This document shows positions 16,922 to 25,026 of a DNA stretch of 64,000 nucleotides, piece by piece. The notes under the pieces were generated by a model that worked only from the letters and a program-made list of their open reading frames with translations, had not been told where the DNA came from and made no database searches. The stretch is from Mesorhizobium wenxiniae. Lineage in GTDB: Bacteria > Pseudomonadota > Alphaproteobacteria > Rhizobiales > Rhizobiaceae. The stretch lies in contig NZ_NPKH01000024.1 of the NCBI RefSeq assembly GCF_002284535.1, positions 186,001 to 250,000 on the forward strand. The letters run 5' to 3'. The position numbers and the translations under genes were made by a program. The first letter of the stretch is position 1; the number at the start of each line of letters is the position of its first letter.

Positions 16922-18760
16922 TTGGCCAAGGACGCGAAAAACGCCAACACGGCGTCCGCCTATAGCTACGTCGACCACAAGTTCGACGTGGTGGTCGTCG
17001 GCGCCGGCGGCGCCGGCCTGCGCGCCACGCTCGGCATGGCCGAACAGGGACTGCGCACCGCCTGCATCACCAAGGTTTTCCCGACGCGGTCGCATACGGT
17101 CGCCGCTCAAGGCGGCATCGCCGCCTCGCTGTCCAATATGGGCCCCGATTCCTGGCAGTGGCACATGTACGACACCGTCAAGGGGTCGGACTGGCTCGGC
17201 GATGTCGACGCCATGGAATATCTGGTGCGCGAAGCACCTGCCGCCGTCTACGAGCTTGAGCATTACGGCGTGCCGTTCTCGCGCACTGAAGAAGGCAAGA
17301 TCTACCAGCGGCCGTTCGGCGGCCACATGATGAATTTCGGCGACGGCCCGCCGGTGCAGCGCACCTGTGCGGCGGCCGACCGCACCGGCCACGCCATCCT
17401 GCATACGCTCTACGGCCAGTCGCTGAAGAACAACGCCCAGTTCTTCATCGAGTATTTCGCGCTCGACCTGATCATGGAGCCGGACGGCACCTGCACCGGC
17501 GTCGTCGCCTGGAACCTCGACGACGGCAGCATCCACCGCTTCTCGGCAAAAATGGTGGTGCTGGCGACAGGCGGTTATGGCCGCGCCTATTTCTCGGCGA
17601 CCTCGGCGCACACCTGCACCGGCGACGGCGGCGGCATGGCAGCGCGGGCCGGGCTGCCGCTGCAGGACATGGAGTTCGTGCAGTTCCACCCGACCGGCAT
17701 CTACGGCGCCGGCTGCCTGATCACCGAGGGCGCGCGCGGCGAGGGCGGCTATCTCGTCAACTCCGAAGGCGAGCGCTTCATGGAGCGCTACGCGCCGTCG
17801 GCCAAGGACCTTGCCTCGCGCGACGTGGTCTCGCGCTGCATGACGCTGGAGATTCGCGAGGGACGCGGGGTCGGCAAGAACAAGGACCATATTTTTCTCC
17901 ACCTCGACCACCTCGATCCGGCCGTTTTGCACGAGAGACTTCCGGGGATTTCGGAATCGGCAAAAATCTTTGCCGGCGTCGACCTGACCAAGGAGCCGAT
18001 CCCGGTGCTGCCGACGGTCCACTACAATATGGGCGGCGTGCCGACCAATTACTGGGGCGAGGTGCTCAACCCCACCGCCTTGAACCCGGACCAGGTGTCG
18101 CCAGGGCTGATGGCGGTCGGCGAGGCTGGCTGCGCCTCGGTGCATGGCGCCAACCGGCTGGGCTCCAACTCGCTGATCGATCTGGTGGTGTTCGGCCGCG
18201 CTGCGGCGATCCGGGCAGGCCAGGTGATCGACCGCAACGCCGCGATCCCGTCGCCCAACGAAGCCGCGGTCGAGAAGATTATGGACCGCTTCGACCGGCT
18301 GCGTCACGCCAACGGCTCGACGCCGACGGCTGTTTTGCGTGAAAAGATGCAGAAGGCGATGCAGGACGATGCGGCGGTGTTCCGCACGCAGGAATCGCTG
18401 GAAAGCGGCTGCAAGCGCATTTCGCAGATCTGGGCCGAGCTCAAGGACGTAAAAGTGTTCGACCGCTCGATGATCTGGAACTCCGACCTGGTCGAGACGC
18501 TTGAGCTGGAAAATCTGATGGCCAACGCCATCACCACCGTCTACGGCGCCGAGGCGCGCAAGGAGAGCCGCGGCGCGCATGCGCGGGAAGATTTTTCGGC
18601 TCGTGATGATCTGGCCTGGCGCAAGCATACGCTGGCCCGGCTCAGCGAAGACGGCGAGGTGTCGCTCAGCTACCGGCCGGTGCACACCGAGCCGCTGCTT
18701 AGCGAAGCAGACGGCGGCATCAACCTGGCCAAGATCGCTCCCAAGGCGAGAGTGTATTGA
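16922..18760 (+). CDS. sdhA: Succinate dehydrogenase flavoprotein subunit
   Basis: Catalytic subunit that oxidises succinate to fumarate on the cytoplasmic face of the inner membrane. 612 residues. Seen: the FAD Rossmann motif VVVGAGGAGLRA (about 25-36), covalent-FAD His58 in TRSHTVAAQGG, active-site residues in TEGARGEGG and SKDLASRDVV-type sequence (AKDLASRDVVSR), and HGANRLGSNSLIDLVVFGRAA. The start is TTG at 16922, with GGAGG ten bases upstream and only five bases after sdhD; no better ATG exists. The last ~20 codons run up to sdhB. Confidence 0.96.
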   Translation: MAKDAKNANTASAYSYVDHKFDVVVVGAGGAGLRATLGMAEQGLRTACITKVFPTRSHTVAAQGGIAASLSNMGPDSWQWHMYDTVKGSDWLGDVDAMEYLVREAPAAVYELEHYGVPFSRTEEGKIYQRPFGGHMMNFGDGPPVQRTCAAADRTGHAILHTLYGQSLKNNAQFFIEYFALDLIMEPDGTCTGVVAWNLDDGSIHRFSAKMVVLATGGYGRAYFSATSAHTCTGDGGGMAARAGLPLQDMEFVQFHPTGIYGAGCLITEGARGEGGYLVNSEGERFMERYAPSAKDLASRDVVSRCMTLEIREGRGVGKNKDHIFLHLDHLDPAVLHERLPGISESAKIFAGVDLTKEPIPVLPTVHYNMGGVPTNYWGEVLNPTALNPDQVSPGLMAVGEAGCASVHGANRLGSNSLIDLVVFGRAAAIRAGQVIDRNAAIPSPNEAAVEKIMDRFDRLRHANGSTPTAVLREKMQKAMQDDAAVFRTQESLESGCKRISQIWAELKDVKVFDRSMIWNSDLVETLELENLMANAITTVYGAEARKESRGAHAREDFSARDDLAWRKHTLARLSEDGEVSLSYRPVHTEPLLSEADGGINLAKIAPKARVY

Positions 18761-18824
18761 CGATGGCCGCCGTGAACGGGACTTGGTCCGGGCTGAAGCT
18801 CGTCATCCGAAAGGACCTGAGGTA

Positions 18825-19604
18825 ATGGTCGAACTCACGCTTCCGAAAAACTCGAAGATCAAGGCCGGGAAAACCTGGCCGAAACCGGAGGGCGCGACCA
18901 ATCTGCGCGAGTACCGCATCTACCGCTGGTCGCCGGACGATGACGAGAACCCGCGCATGGATACCTATTTCGTTGACATGGACGATTGCGGGCCGATGGT
19001 GCTTGATGCGCTGCTCTACATCAAGAACAAGATCGACCCGACGCTGACGCTGCGCCGCTCCTGCCGCGAGGGCATCTGCGGCTCCTGCGCCATGAATATC
19101 GACGGCTCGAACACGCTCGCCTGCACCAAGGGCTGCGATGACATTTCCGGCGCGATCAAGGTCTATCCGCTGCCGCATATGCCGGTGGTCAAGGATCTGG
19201 TGCCCGATCTCACCAATTTCTACGCCCAGCACGCCTCGATCGAGCCATGGCTGAAGACGGTGTCGCCCGAGCCGGCCAACGAATGGCTGCAGAGCCATGA
19301 GGACCGCGAAAAGCTCGACGGGCTTTATGAATGCATATTATGCGCCTGCTGCTCGACCTCTTGCCCGAGCTATTGGTGGAACGGCGACCGCTATCTTGGG
19401 CCGGCGACGCTGCTTCAGGCCTATCGCTGGCTGATCGATTCCCGGGACGAGGCCACGGGCGAACGGCTCGACAACCTCGAAGACCCGTTCCGGCTCTATC
19501 GCTGCCACACCATCATGAACTGCGCCCAGACCTGCCCCAAGGGGCTCAATCCGGCCAAGGCGATCGCCGAGATCAAGAAGATGATGGTGGAGAGAAGGGT
19601 GTAG
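18825..19604 (+). CDS. sdhB: Succinate dehydrogenase iron-sulfur subunit
   Basis: Electron-transfer subunit with three iron-sulfur centres. 259 residues. Seen: the plant-type 2Fe-2S ligands SCREGICGSCAMN and TLACTKGC (about 75-105), the 4Fe-4S ligands CILCACCSTSCPSYWWN, and CHTIMNCAQTCPKGLNPAKAI for the 3Fe-4S and 4Fe-4S centres. ATG 18825 fits the family N-terminus MVELTLPKNSKI; the open frame upstream overlaps sdhA and is not coding. Last gene of sdhCDAB. Confidence 0.97.
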   Translation: MVELTLPKNSKIKAGKTWPKPEGATNLREYRIYRWSPDDDENPRMDTYFVDMDDCGPMVLDALLYIKNKIDPTLTLRRSCREGICGSCAMNIDGSNTLACTKGCDDISGAIKVYPLPHMPVVKDLVPDLTNFYAQHASIEPWLKTVSPEPANEWLQSHEDREKLDGLYECILCACCSTSCPSYWWNGDRYLGPATLLQAYRWLIDSRDEATGERLDNLEDPFRLYRCHTIMNCAQTCPKGLNPAKAIAEIKKMMVERRV

Positions 19605-19653
19605 AGCTTCGGCGGCGCATGTCGCGATCCAGCCTAAAAAGGATAGCCGACCT

Positions 19654-20295
19654 ATGACCGACACCGAACTGCCCATCCTTTCTCCCGTCGAAGCGCGCGT
19701 GCTCGGTTGCCTGATCGAAAAGAAGGAACTGACGCCCGATATCTACCCGCTGACGCTCAATGCGGCACTTGCCGCCGCCAACCAGAAGACGGCGCGCGAG
19801 CCGGTGATGTCGGTCGAGCTTGTCGAGGTAAGACGAGCGCTTGGCCAGCTTGAGCACAAGGGCTTGGTCAGGCAGGTCTTTGCTTCGCGCGTCGAGCGCT
19901 ACGAGCATGTCGTCGCGCAGCGCTTTTCGCTGACCTCAGCGCAGATTGCGCTGCTTGGGCTGCTGTTGCTGCGCGGTCCGCAGACCGCCTATGGATTGCT
20001 GGCGCGGGGCGAGCGTATGGCGCGTTTGCCCTCCATCGACGAGCTTCGCAGCAATCTCGACCTGTTGATCGGCCGCAAGCCGCCGCTCGTGCAGCAGATC
20101 GATCGTGGACCCGGCCAGCGTGAGGACCGCTATGTGCATCTCTTGAGCGGGCCGGTGCAGACGCCGGTGGTGGCTGGAACGCCCCTGCAATCACCTTCGC
20201 CGGCCTCGGATCTCGAAGCACGCGTGCAAGCTCTCGAGGAAGAGGTCGGACAGCTGCGCGCACGCATCAACGCGCTGACCGGCGAGGGACAGTAG
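19654..20295 (+). CDS. YceH/DUF480 family protein
   Basis: 213-residue protein of the UPF0502 (YceH) family, which has two winged-helix domains and no settled function. Seen: the signature ILSPVEARVLGCLIEKKELTPDIYPLTLNA (from residue 9), NQKTAREPVMS, and RYEHVVAQRF with LRGPQTAYGLLARGERM in the second domain. The C-terminal ~40 residues form a short coiled coil (LEARVQALEEEVGQLRARIN). It lies 49 bases after sdhB. Cytoplasmic. Confidence 0.9.
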   Translation: MTDTELPILSPVEARVLGCLIEKKELTPDIYPLTLNAALAAANQKTAREPVMSVELVEVRRALGQLEHKGLVRQVFASRVERYEHVVAQRFSLTSAQIALLGLLLLRGPQTAYGLLARGERMARLPSIDELRSNLDLLIGRKPPLVQQIDRGPGQREDRYVHLLSGPVQTPVVAGTPLQSPSPASDLEARVQALEEEVGQLRARINALTGEGQ

Positions 20296-20340
20296 CGCCC
20301 CGCCGGTCCATTGCGCTGCCGGTTCGCGAGGTTCGGCCGC

Positions 20341-20766
20341 TCAGCCGAGCTTGGCGTCGAGTGACACTTTTATCGCGCCGAGCGCCTTCGAGACCGGACA
20401 CCCGGCCTTGGCCTGTTCAGCCAGCTCCTGGAATTTCGCGGCATCGATGCCTGGCACTTTGCCGACCAGCGTGAGCGCGCTGCCGGTGATGCCGGTGCCC
20501 GGAATCAGCGTCACCACGGCCTTGGCGTCGAGTTCGGTGGCGGGGGTGCCGTTCTCGGCCAGGACATGCGAAAGCTGCATGGCAAAGCAACCGGCATGCG
20601 CCGCTGCGATCAGTTCCTCCGGATTGGTGCCGGATTTGCCGCTCTCGTCCTCGAAGCGCATCTTGAACGAGTAAGGCGTGCCTTTCAGAGTCCCGCTCTG
20701 CGTGTCGAGCGTGCCCTTGCCCTCTTTCAGATTGCCTTTCCAGACGGCGTTTGCGGTGCGGTCCAT
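20341..20766 (-). CDS. OsmC-type peroxiredoxin
   Basis: Thiol peroxidase of the OsmC branch of the OsmC/Ohr family, reducing organic hydroperoxides in the cytoplasm. 141 residues, usual length. Seen: N-terminal MDRTANAVWKGNLKEGKGTL, the first redox Cys in AAHAGCFAM (Cys60), and the second in AKAGCPVSKAL (about Cys125); SGKSGTNPEELIAAAHAGC is the OsmC signature. GGAGG lies before the ATG. Convergent with the YceH gene. Confidence 0.92.
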   Translation of the reverse strand: MDRTANAVWKGNLKEGKGTLDTQSGTLKGTPYSFKMRFEDESGKSGTNPEELIAAAHAGCFAMQLSHVLAENGTPATELDAKAVVTLIPGTGITGSALTLVGKVPGIDAAKFQELAEQAKAGCPVSKALGAIKVSLDAKLG

Positions 20767-20956
20767 GAATTCCTCCTTGATGCGGTGGCTGAGCCGTGAT
20801 CGGCGTCTGATCGACTATAGCGCGTGCGGGCACGAAGGCCACCCGTGCTTTCGCGCCAATGGCGACGCAAAAAATCCGCGTGCAAAAATGTCGACTTCCA
20901 TCTGCCTCGGCCGTCCTGCGGGCGGCCACGGGTTTCGTGGCCGGATGGAGGATCAC

Positions 20957-21169
20957 ATGAATGATTTGTTTTCTGCCCACTGGAGAGACACCGGCCGAAA
21001 GGCGGCTGAACAAGAAGCCGACTGGTTGCATCGGTCACCTTCCGGTTTCGGTCGACTGCTTGCGGCGGTCGCCATCATCGGGATTGCGGTTTCCCTTGTC
21101 GATCATGCGGCGGTCAAAAGCCCGGCTGGGACCTCGGTTGCCAACGGTTCGTCCCAACAAGGAAGATGA
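20957..21169 (+). CDS. 70-residue single-pass membrane protein
   Basis: A small protein, MNDLFSAHWRDTGRKAAEQE to GSSQQGR, with one hydrophobic helix (LLAAVAIIGIAVSLVDHAA, about residues 34-52). GGAGG sits six bases before ATG 20957, and the downstream YCII gene starts three bases after its stop, so the two look co-translated. I do not recognise a family. Another frame here (20961-21176) is a shadow. Confidence 0.6.
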   Translation: MNDLFSAHWRDTGRKAAEQEADWLHRSPSGFGRLLAAVAIIGIAVSLVDHAAVKSPAGTSVANGSSQQGR

Positions 21170-21172
21170 GAG

Positions 21173-21529
21173 ATGAAATATGTTTGCCTGGTCTACGGTG
21201 AGGAAAAGGACCTTTATGCAATGAGCCCGGAGAGGTTGGCCAAGCTCGACGCCGACTCGCTGGCTTATGACAAATCGGTGGAGCATAGCGGCCGGCTGAT
21301 CATCGCGCAGGCGCTGCAATCGGTGAATACCGCGAAATGCGTGCGCCGGCGCAAGGGCAGGCGGCTGGTCACCGACGGCCCTTTCGCCGAGACCAAGGAG
21401 CAATTGCTCGGCTTCGTCATGATCGAGGCCGGGGATATCGACGAGGCGATGGAGATTGCCGGCGGCATCCCTCTGGCCGAAATCGGCACGATCGAGGTCA
21501 GGGCGATCTACAATGTGCCGGGGTCCTAG
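21173..21529 (+). CDS. YCII-related (DGPF-type) protein
   Basis: 118 residues of the YCII/DGPF domain family, small dimeric ferredoxin-like proteins often found near ECF sigma factors, with no established reaction. Seen: MKYVCLVYGEEKDLYAM at the start, TDGPFAETKEQLLGF (the DGPF motif, about 68-71), and EVRAIYNVP at the end. No sigma factor gene is adjacent here. It begins three bases after the small membrane protein gene. Confidence 0.88.
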   Translation: MKYVCLVYGEEKDLYAMSPERLAKLDADSLAYDKSVEHSGRLIIAQALQSVNTAKCVRRRKGRRLVTDGPFAETKEQLLGFVMIEAGDIDEAMEIAGGIPLAEIGTIEVRAIYNVPGS

Positions 21530-21632
21530 AGATTATTCTGTTTTGCGTCAGTTTCTTCTGCGGGCGCAACTTTTGCGTGTTGAAGCGAGGCAGCACTTCT
21601 CCTATCGTCGCTGCGGTTTGGGGATCACGGGC

Positions 21633-22160
21633 ATGCATATACTGATTGCTGCAATTGGGCTGTTGGGAGCGGCGGCGTTCTGGTGGTATCGGATGAAGGC
21701 CATGAACGATGCGGCGCGCGAGGTCGCGGACGTCGTCGGCCGTGTGCAAGGGAACATTCGCCGCAAGAGACTGCGCAAGCAGGCGGCGCTCTCACCGCTG
21801 ACGGCGATCGACGATCCGGTCGTGGCGGCCGCGACGCTGATCACCGCCATCGTTTCCGAGAACGGCCCTGTCCTGCCGCAGCGCGAAGCCGCGATTCGGT
21901 CGATGCTCTCAGAGATTGCGGACGACAAGAAGACCGATGAGGCCGTGGTCTACGCCGAATGGGCGGCGTCACAGATCGACGATGCCACTGTTGTCATCGA
22001 CAAGCTGGCGCCGTTCCTGCGCGAACGTCTGGATGTGACTGAGCGAAACGATTTGCTGCAGATGGTGAACCGCGCGGCGCAGGCTGGCGAGCAACCCCTG
22101 AAGATATCCGACCAGCGGATACTGCGGCTGCGGCAGAAGCTGGGCTTCGAGGTCAATTGA
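21633..22160 (+). CDS. Membrane-anchored TerB-like helical protein
   Basis: 175 residues. Seen: one N-terminal transmembrane helix (ILIAAIGLLGAAAFWWY), a basic linker (RRKRLRKQ), then an all-helical domain (about 55-175) with an acidic residue pattern resembling the TerB tellurite-resistance fold, e.g. LITAIVSENGPVLPQREAAI and LDVTERNDLLQMVNRAA. Function unknown. ATG 21633 begins directly before the helix. A second protein of this general type is encoded at 44464-44943. Convergent with the UbiH-family gene. Confidence 0.65.
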   Translation: MHILIAAIGLLGAAAFWWYRMKAMNDAAREVADVVGRVQGNIRRKRLRKQAALSPLTAIDDPVVAAATLITAIVSENGPVLPQREAAIRSMLSEIADDKKTDEAVVYAEWAASQIDDATVVIDKLAPFLRERLDVTERNDLLQMVNRAAQAGEQPLKISDQRILRLRQKLGFEVN

Positions 22161-22203
22161 ACGAAATTGCCTGGCTCAATATTGGTTTGCTGCCCTTCCG
22201 GGC

Positions 22204-23466
22204 TCAGATCGCCTCACCCTTGAGCAGCTTCGGCGTGTCGCCGGACAGACCGGACGCCTGGCGGATGAAGAAATCCTTCAGCCGCGGCATGCGTTCGACC
22301 AGGCCTAGGCCGATGTCGCGGACGGCGCGCAACGGGCTGATGTCGTTGGAAAACAGCCGGTTCAGGACATCGGTGGTGATGCCCATCTGCAGCGTGTCGA
22401 AGCGCCGCCACTGCTGATAGCGTTCGAGCACGTCGAGCGCACCGATATCCTGGCCGAGCCGGTCGGCCTCGACCACCACTTCAGCCAGTGCTGCCACATC
22501 CTTGAAGCCGAGATTGAGGCCCTGGCCGGCGATCGGGTGGATGCCGTGGGCGGCGTCGCCGGCGAGCGCAATGCGCGGCGCGACGAAGGCGCGGGCAAGC
22601 GTCAGGCCGAGCGGCCAGGCGCGCGGCTTGTCGGCGACGCGGATTTCGCCGAGCTTCAGGCCAAACCGCTGTTCGAGCTCGTGCTCGAAGACGAGGTCGT
22701 CGCCGTCGACCAGTTTTTCGGCATCTTCCGACCGCTCGACCCAGACGATCGACGAGCGGTTGGTCCCGTCCTTGTCCGGCTTGAGCGGCAGCGTGGCAAA
22801 GGGGCCGGCTGGCAGAAAATGCTCTTCGGCGCGGCCATTGTGCGGCCGTTCATGCGCCACGGTGCAGACGATGCCGGACTGGCCGTACTGCCATTTCACC
22901 GTCCTGATGCCGGCCATGTCGCGCAGCTTCGAGTTCACGCCGTCGGCGGCGACCAGCAGCCGCGCCTTCAGCGTTGCGCCGTCGACAAGATGCACGGTGA
23001 TGCCGGCGCCGTTCACGTCGAAGGCACTGACGGCGACGCCTTCGATGATGTCGATGCCTAGTTTTTCAGCGCGCCGGCGCAAGGCGCCGTTCAAATCCCG
23101 GTTGGCGACCATATGCGCAAAGGCTTCGCCGGGCGCGACCTCGCCATCGAAGGTGAGAAACACCGGGCGCACCGGATCGGAAGCGCGCGAATCGGTGACG
23201 ATCATTTCGGTGATCGCCTGCGCTTCGGGCGCGATTTCGGCCCAGACGCCGAGCTGGTCGAGCATGCGGCAAGCGGCAGCGGCGATGGCCGAGGCGCGGC
23301 CGTCCTTTTGCCAGACGCCGGCGGGCGCGGCGTCGACGACAGCGACCTCCAGGCTCGGTCGCGCCTGTTTCAGCGATACGGCGGCGGCAAGCCCGACATA
23401 GCCGGCGCCGGCGACCAGAATGTCGAGCGCGGTTCGGTTTTTTGCATCCTCCTTGCGATCCACCAT
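22204..23466 (-). CDS. UbiH/UbiF family FAD-dependent hydroxylase (ubiquinone biosynthesis)
   Basis: 420-residue flavin monooxygenase of the UbiH/COQ6 group that hydroxylates the ubiquinone ring. Seen: the FAD motif ILVAGAGYVGLAAAVSL near the N-terminus, the second motif with DGVNSKLRDMAGI mid-protein, and ALAGDAAHGIHPIAGQGLNLG, the UbiH signature that binds FAD phosphate. ATG 23466 has AAGGAAT upstream. Which ring position it acts on cannot be read from sequence; rhizobia often have a broad-specificity enzyme. Divergent from tesB. Confidence 0.9.
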   Translation of the reverse strand: MVDRKEDAKNRTALDILVAGAGYVGLAAAVSLKQARPSLEVAVVDAAPAGVWQKDGRASAIAAAACRMLDQLGVWAEIAPEAQAITEMIVTDSRASDPVRPVFLTFDGEVAPGEAFAHMVANRDLNGALRRRAEKLGIDIIEGVAVSAFDVNGAGITVHLVDGATLKARLLVAADGVNSKLRDMAGIRTVKWQYGQSGIVCTVAHERPHNGRAEEHFLPAGPFATLPLKPDKDGTNRSSIVWVERSEDAEKLVDGDDLVFEHELEQRFGLKLGEIRVADKPRAWPLGLTLARAFVAPRIALAGDAAHGIHPIAGQGLNLGFKDVAALAEVVVEADRLGQDIGALDVLERYQQWRRFDTLQMGITTDVLNRLFSNDISPLRAVRDIGLGLVERMPRLKDFFIRQASGLSGDTPKLLKGEAI

Positions 23467-23561
23467 GGCAAATTCCTTTCCGGCCAAATTCCCTTCCGGC
23501 CTTGACTGCCCGCCATTCCTGTCGGAAACCGCCATAACACTTTGCGGCGAGGGCGCGAAAC

Positions 23562-24437
23562 ATGACGGCGGCCATGGACGAGCTTCTCGGCATTCTCGAC
23601 CTCGAGCAGCTGGAACACAACCTGTACCGTGGTCGCAGCCCCAAACTTGACTGGCAGCGCGTATTCGGCGGCCAGACCATCGCCCAGGCGCTGGTCGCCG
23701 CCCAGCGAACGGTGGAGCCCGAACGCCACGTACATTCGCTGCACGGCTATTTCATGCGGCCCGGCGACACCAAGGTGCCGATCATCTACCAGGTCGACCG
23801 CATCCGCGACGGCGGCTCCTTCACCACGCGCCGTGTCGTGGCTGTCCAGCACGGCCAGGCGATCTTTTCGCTGGAAGCCTCGTTCCAGCAGGATGAGGCC
23901 GGGCTCGAGCATCAGGTGCCGATGCCGCAGGACGTGCCGGCGCCCGACACATTGCTGTCGCAGCGCGAACTGATTGGCAAGTTCGGCGAGGCCGTGCCCG
24001 ACGGCATCAGGCGCTACTGGGAGCGTGACCGGCCGATCGAGATGAAACCGGTGATGCTTGAGCATTACACCAGCCGGGAAAAGCTGGAGCCGAAGCAGAA
24101 CATCTGGATCCGCACGACCGGCCCGGTTCCGGCCGATCGCGCCACACAGGCTGCAGTGCTTGCCTATCTCTCCGACATGACGCTGCTCGATACCTCGACC
24201 TTTGCGCATGGCCGCGCCATTTTCGATAGCGACATCCAGGCGGCGAGCCTCGACCACGCCATGTGGTTCCACCGCAGCCATCCGCTCGACGACTGGATGC
24301 TCTACACGCAGGACAGCCCGTCGACGCAAGGGTCGCGGGGGTTCACTCGTGGGTCGCTGTTTGCCCGCGACGGCACGTTGATCGCCTCGGTTGCCCAGGA
24401 GGGCCTGATCAGGCTGAAGCGGCCGCCCGCCGAATAG
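23562..24437 (+). CDS. tesB: Acyl-CoA thioesterase II
   Basis: Hydrolyses medium- and long-chain acyl-CoA to free fatty acid and CoA. 291 residues, a double hot-dog protein of usual length. Seen: the N-terminal hot dog with VFGGQTIAQALVAAQRTV, HSLHGYFMRPGD and DRIRDGGSFTTRRV, and the C-terminal one with LDHAMWFHR, DDWMLYTQDSP and GSLFARDGTLIASVAQEGLIR. The start may be ATG 23562 or 23574. Its stop codon lies inside a terminator hairpin. Confidence 0.94.
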   Translation: MTAAMDELLGILDLEQLEHNLYRGRSPKLDWQRVFGGQTIAQALVAAQRTVEPERHVHSLHGYFMRPGDTKVPIIYQVDRIRDGGSFTTRRVVAVQHGQAIFSLEASFQQDEAGLEHQVPMPQDVPAPDTLLSQRELIGKFGEAVPDGIRRYWERDRPIEMKPVMLEHYTSREKLEPKQNIWIRTTGPVPADRATQAAVLAYLSDMTLLDTSTFAHGRAIFDSDIQAASLDHAMWFHRSHPLDDWMLYTQDSPSTQGSRGFTRGSLFARDGTLIASVAQEGLIRLKRPPAE

Positions 24438-24464
24438 GCATTTTTGCAAAATTGCCTATTTTTT
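24433..24464 (+). terminator. tesB terminator overlapping its stop codon
   Basis: AATAGGCA (24433-24440) pairs with TGCCTATT (24453-24460), followed by TTTT (24461-24464). The upstream arm includes the TAG stop. Confidence 0.75.
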
Positions 24465-24524
24465 AATCAACTGCGTTGTCGCGACTATGCACAGTCAGCC
24501 GACAAACCTTCCCCAATCCCTTAT

Positions 24525-24539
24525 TTAACAACAGGTTAA
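24525..24539. promoter_or_regulatory. CtrA-like TTAA-N7-TTAA site before glnK
   Basis: TTAA (24525-24528), CAACAGG, TTAA (24536-24539), followed by C. It matches the CtrA consensus and lies 17 bases upstream of the sigma-54 -24 element of glnK. Confidence 0.4.
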
Positions 24540-24556
24540 CACCCTGCTTCGGCAAC

Positions 24557-24572
24557 TGGCACGGAGCTTGAA
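24557..24572 (+). promoter_or_regulatory. Sigma-54 promoter of glnK-amtB
   Basis: TGGCAC (24557-24562), five bases, TTGAA (24568-24572): the -24/-12 pattern for RpoN with one mismatch to TTGCA. It predicts a transcript start near 24584 and a 70-75-base leader. This fits nitrogen control by NtrC, as known for glnK-amtB in proteobacteria. I did not find a convincing pair of NtrC enhancer sites upstream. Confidence 0.75.
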
Positions 24573-24656
24573 TCCTAGCGGGCACTCTCCGGCTCTCATG
24601 GGGATCGGCGACGTCGTACAAACGCGGGGGACCGCAACAGCAAAGGGTGAAACCTT

Positions 24657-24995
24657 ATGAAAATCGTGATGGCAATCATCAAGCCGTTCAAGCTCGACGA
24701 GGTGCGCGAAGCGCTCACCGCAGTCGGCATCCAGGGCCTGACCGTCACCGAAGTCAAAGGCTACGGGCGTCAGAAGGGACACACGGAAATCTATCGCGGG
24801 GCGGAATACGCGGTCAGCTTCCTGCCGAAGATCAAGATCGAAGTCGCGGTCGGCCTGGACATGGTCGACAAGGCCGTCGAAGCCATCACCGCGGCGGCCA
24901 AGACCGGTCAGATCGGCGACGGCAAGATCTTCGTTTTCGGCATCGACCAGGCGGTGCGCATTCGCACCGGCGAAACAGACACCGACGCGCTTTGA
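24657..24995 (+). CDS. glnK: Nitrogen regulatory PII protein GlnK
   Basis: Trimeric PII signal protein that senses glutamine/2-oxoglutarate and ATP/ADP and gates the ammonium channel. 112 residues. Seen: MKIVMAIIKPFKLDEVREAL, the T-loop with uridylylation site Tyr51 in GAEYAVSF, and the ATP-binding TGQIGDGKIFVF. A ribosome site is within GGGTGAAACCTT. It is directly followed by amtB, the universal glnK-amtB pairing, behind a sigma-54 promoter. Confidence 0.96.
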   Translation: MKIVMAIIKPFKLDEVREALTAVGIQGLTVTEVKGYGRQKGHTEIYRGAEYAVSFLPKIKIEVAVGLDMVDKAVEAITAAAKTGQIGDGKIFVFGIDQAVRIRTGETDTDAL

Positions 24996-25026
24996 GCTGC
25001 GGACACGTATTCCAATGGAGAGTTCA

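Noticed and set aside
16802..18685. A 627-codon open frame on the minus strand across sdhA
   Set aside because: Shadow of sdhA, whose FAD and active-site motifs are unmistakable.
24438..24556. NtrC enhancer sites upstream of the glnK sigma-54 promoter
   Set aside because: No pair close to GCACC-N5-GGTGC was found by eye; a weight-matrix scan would be needed.
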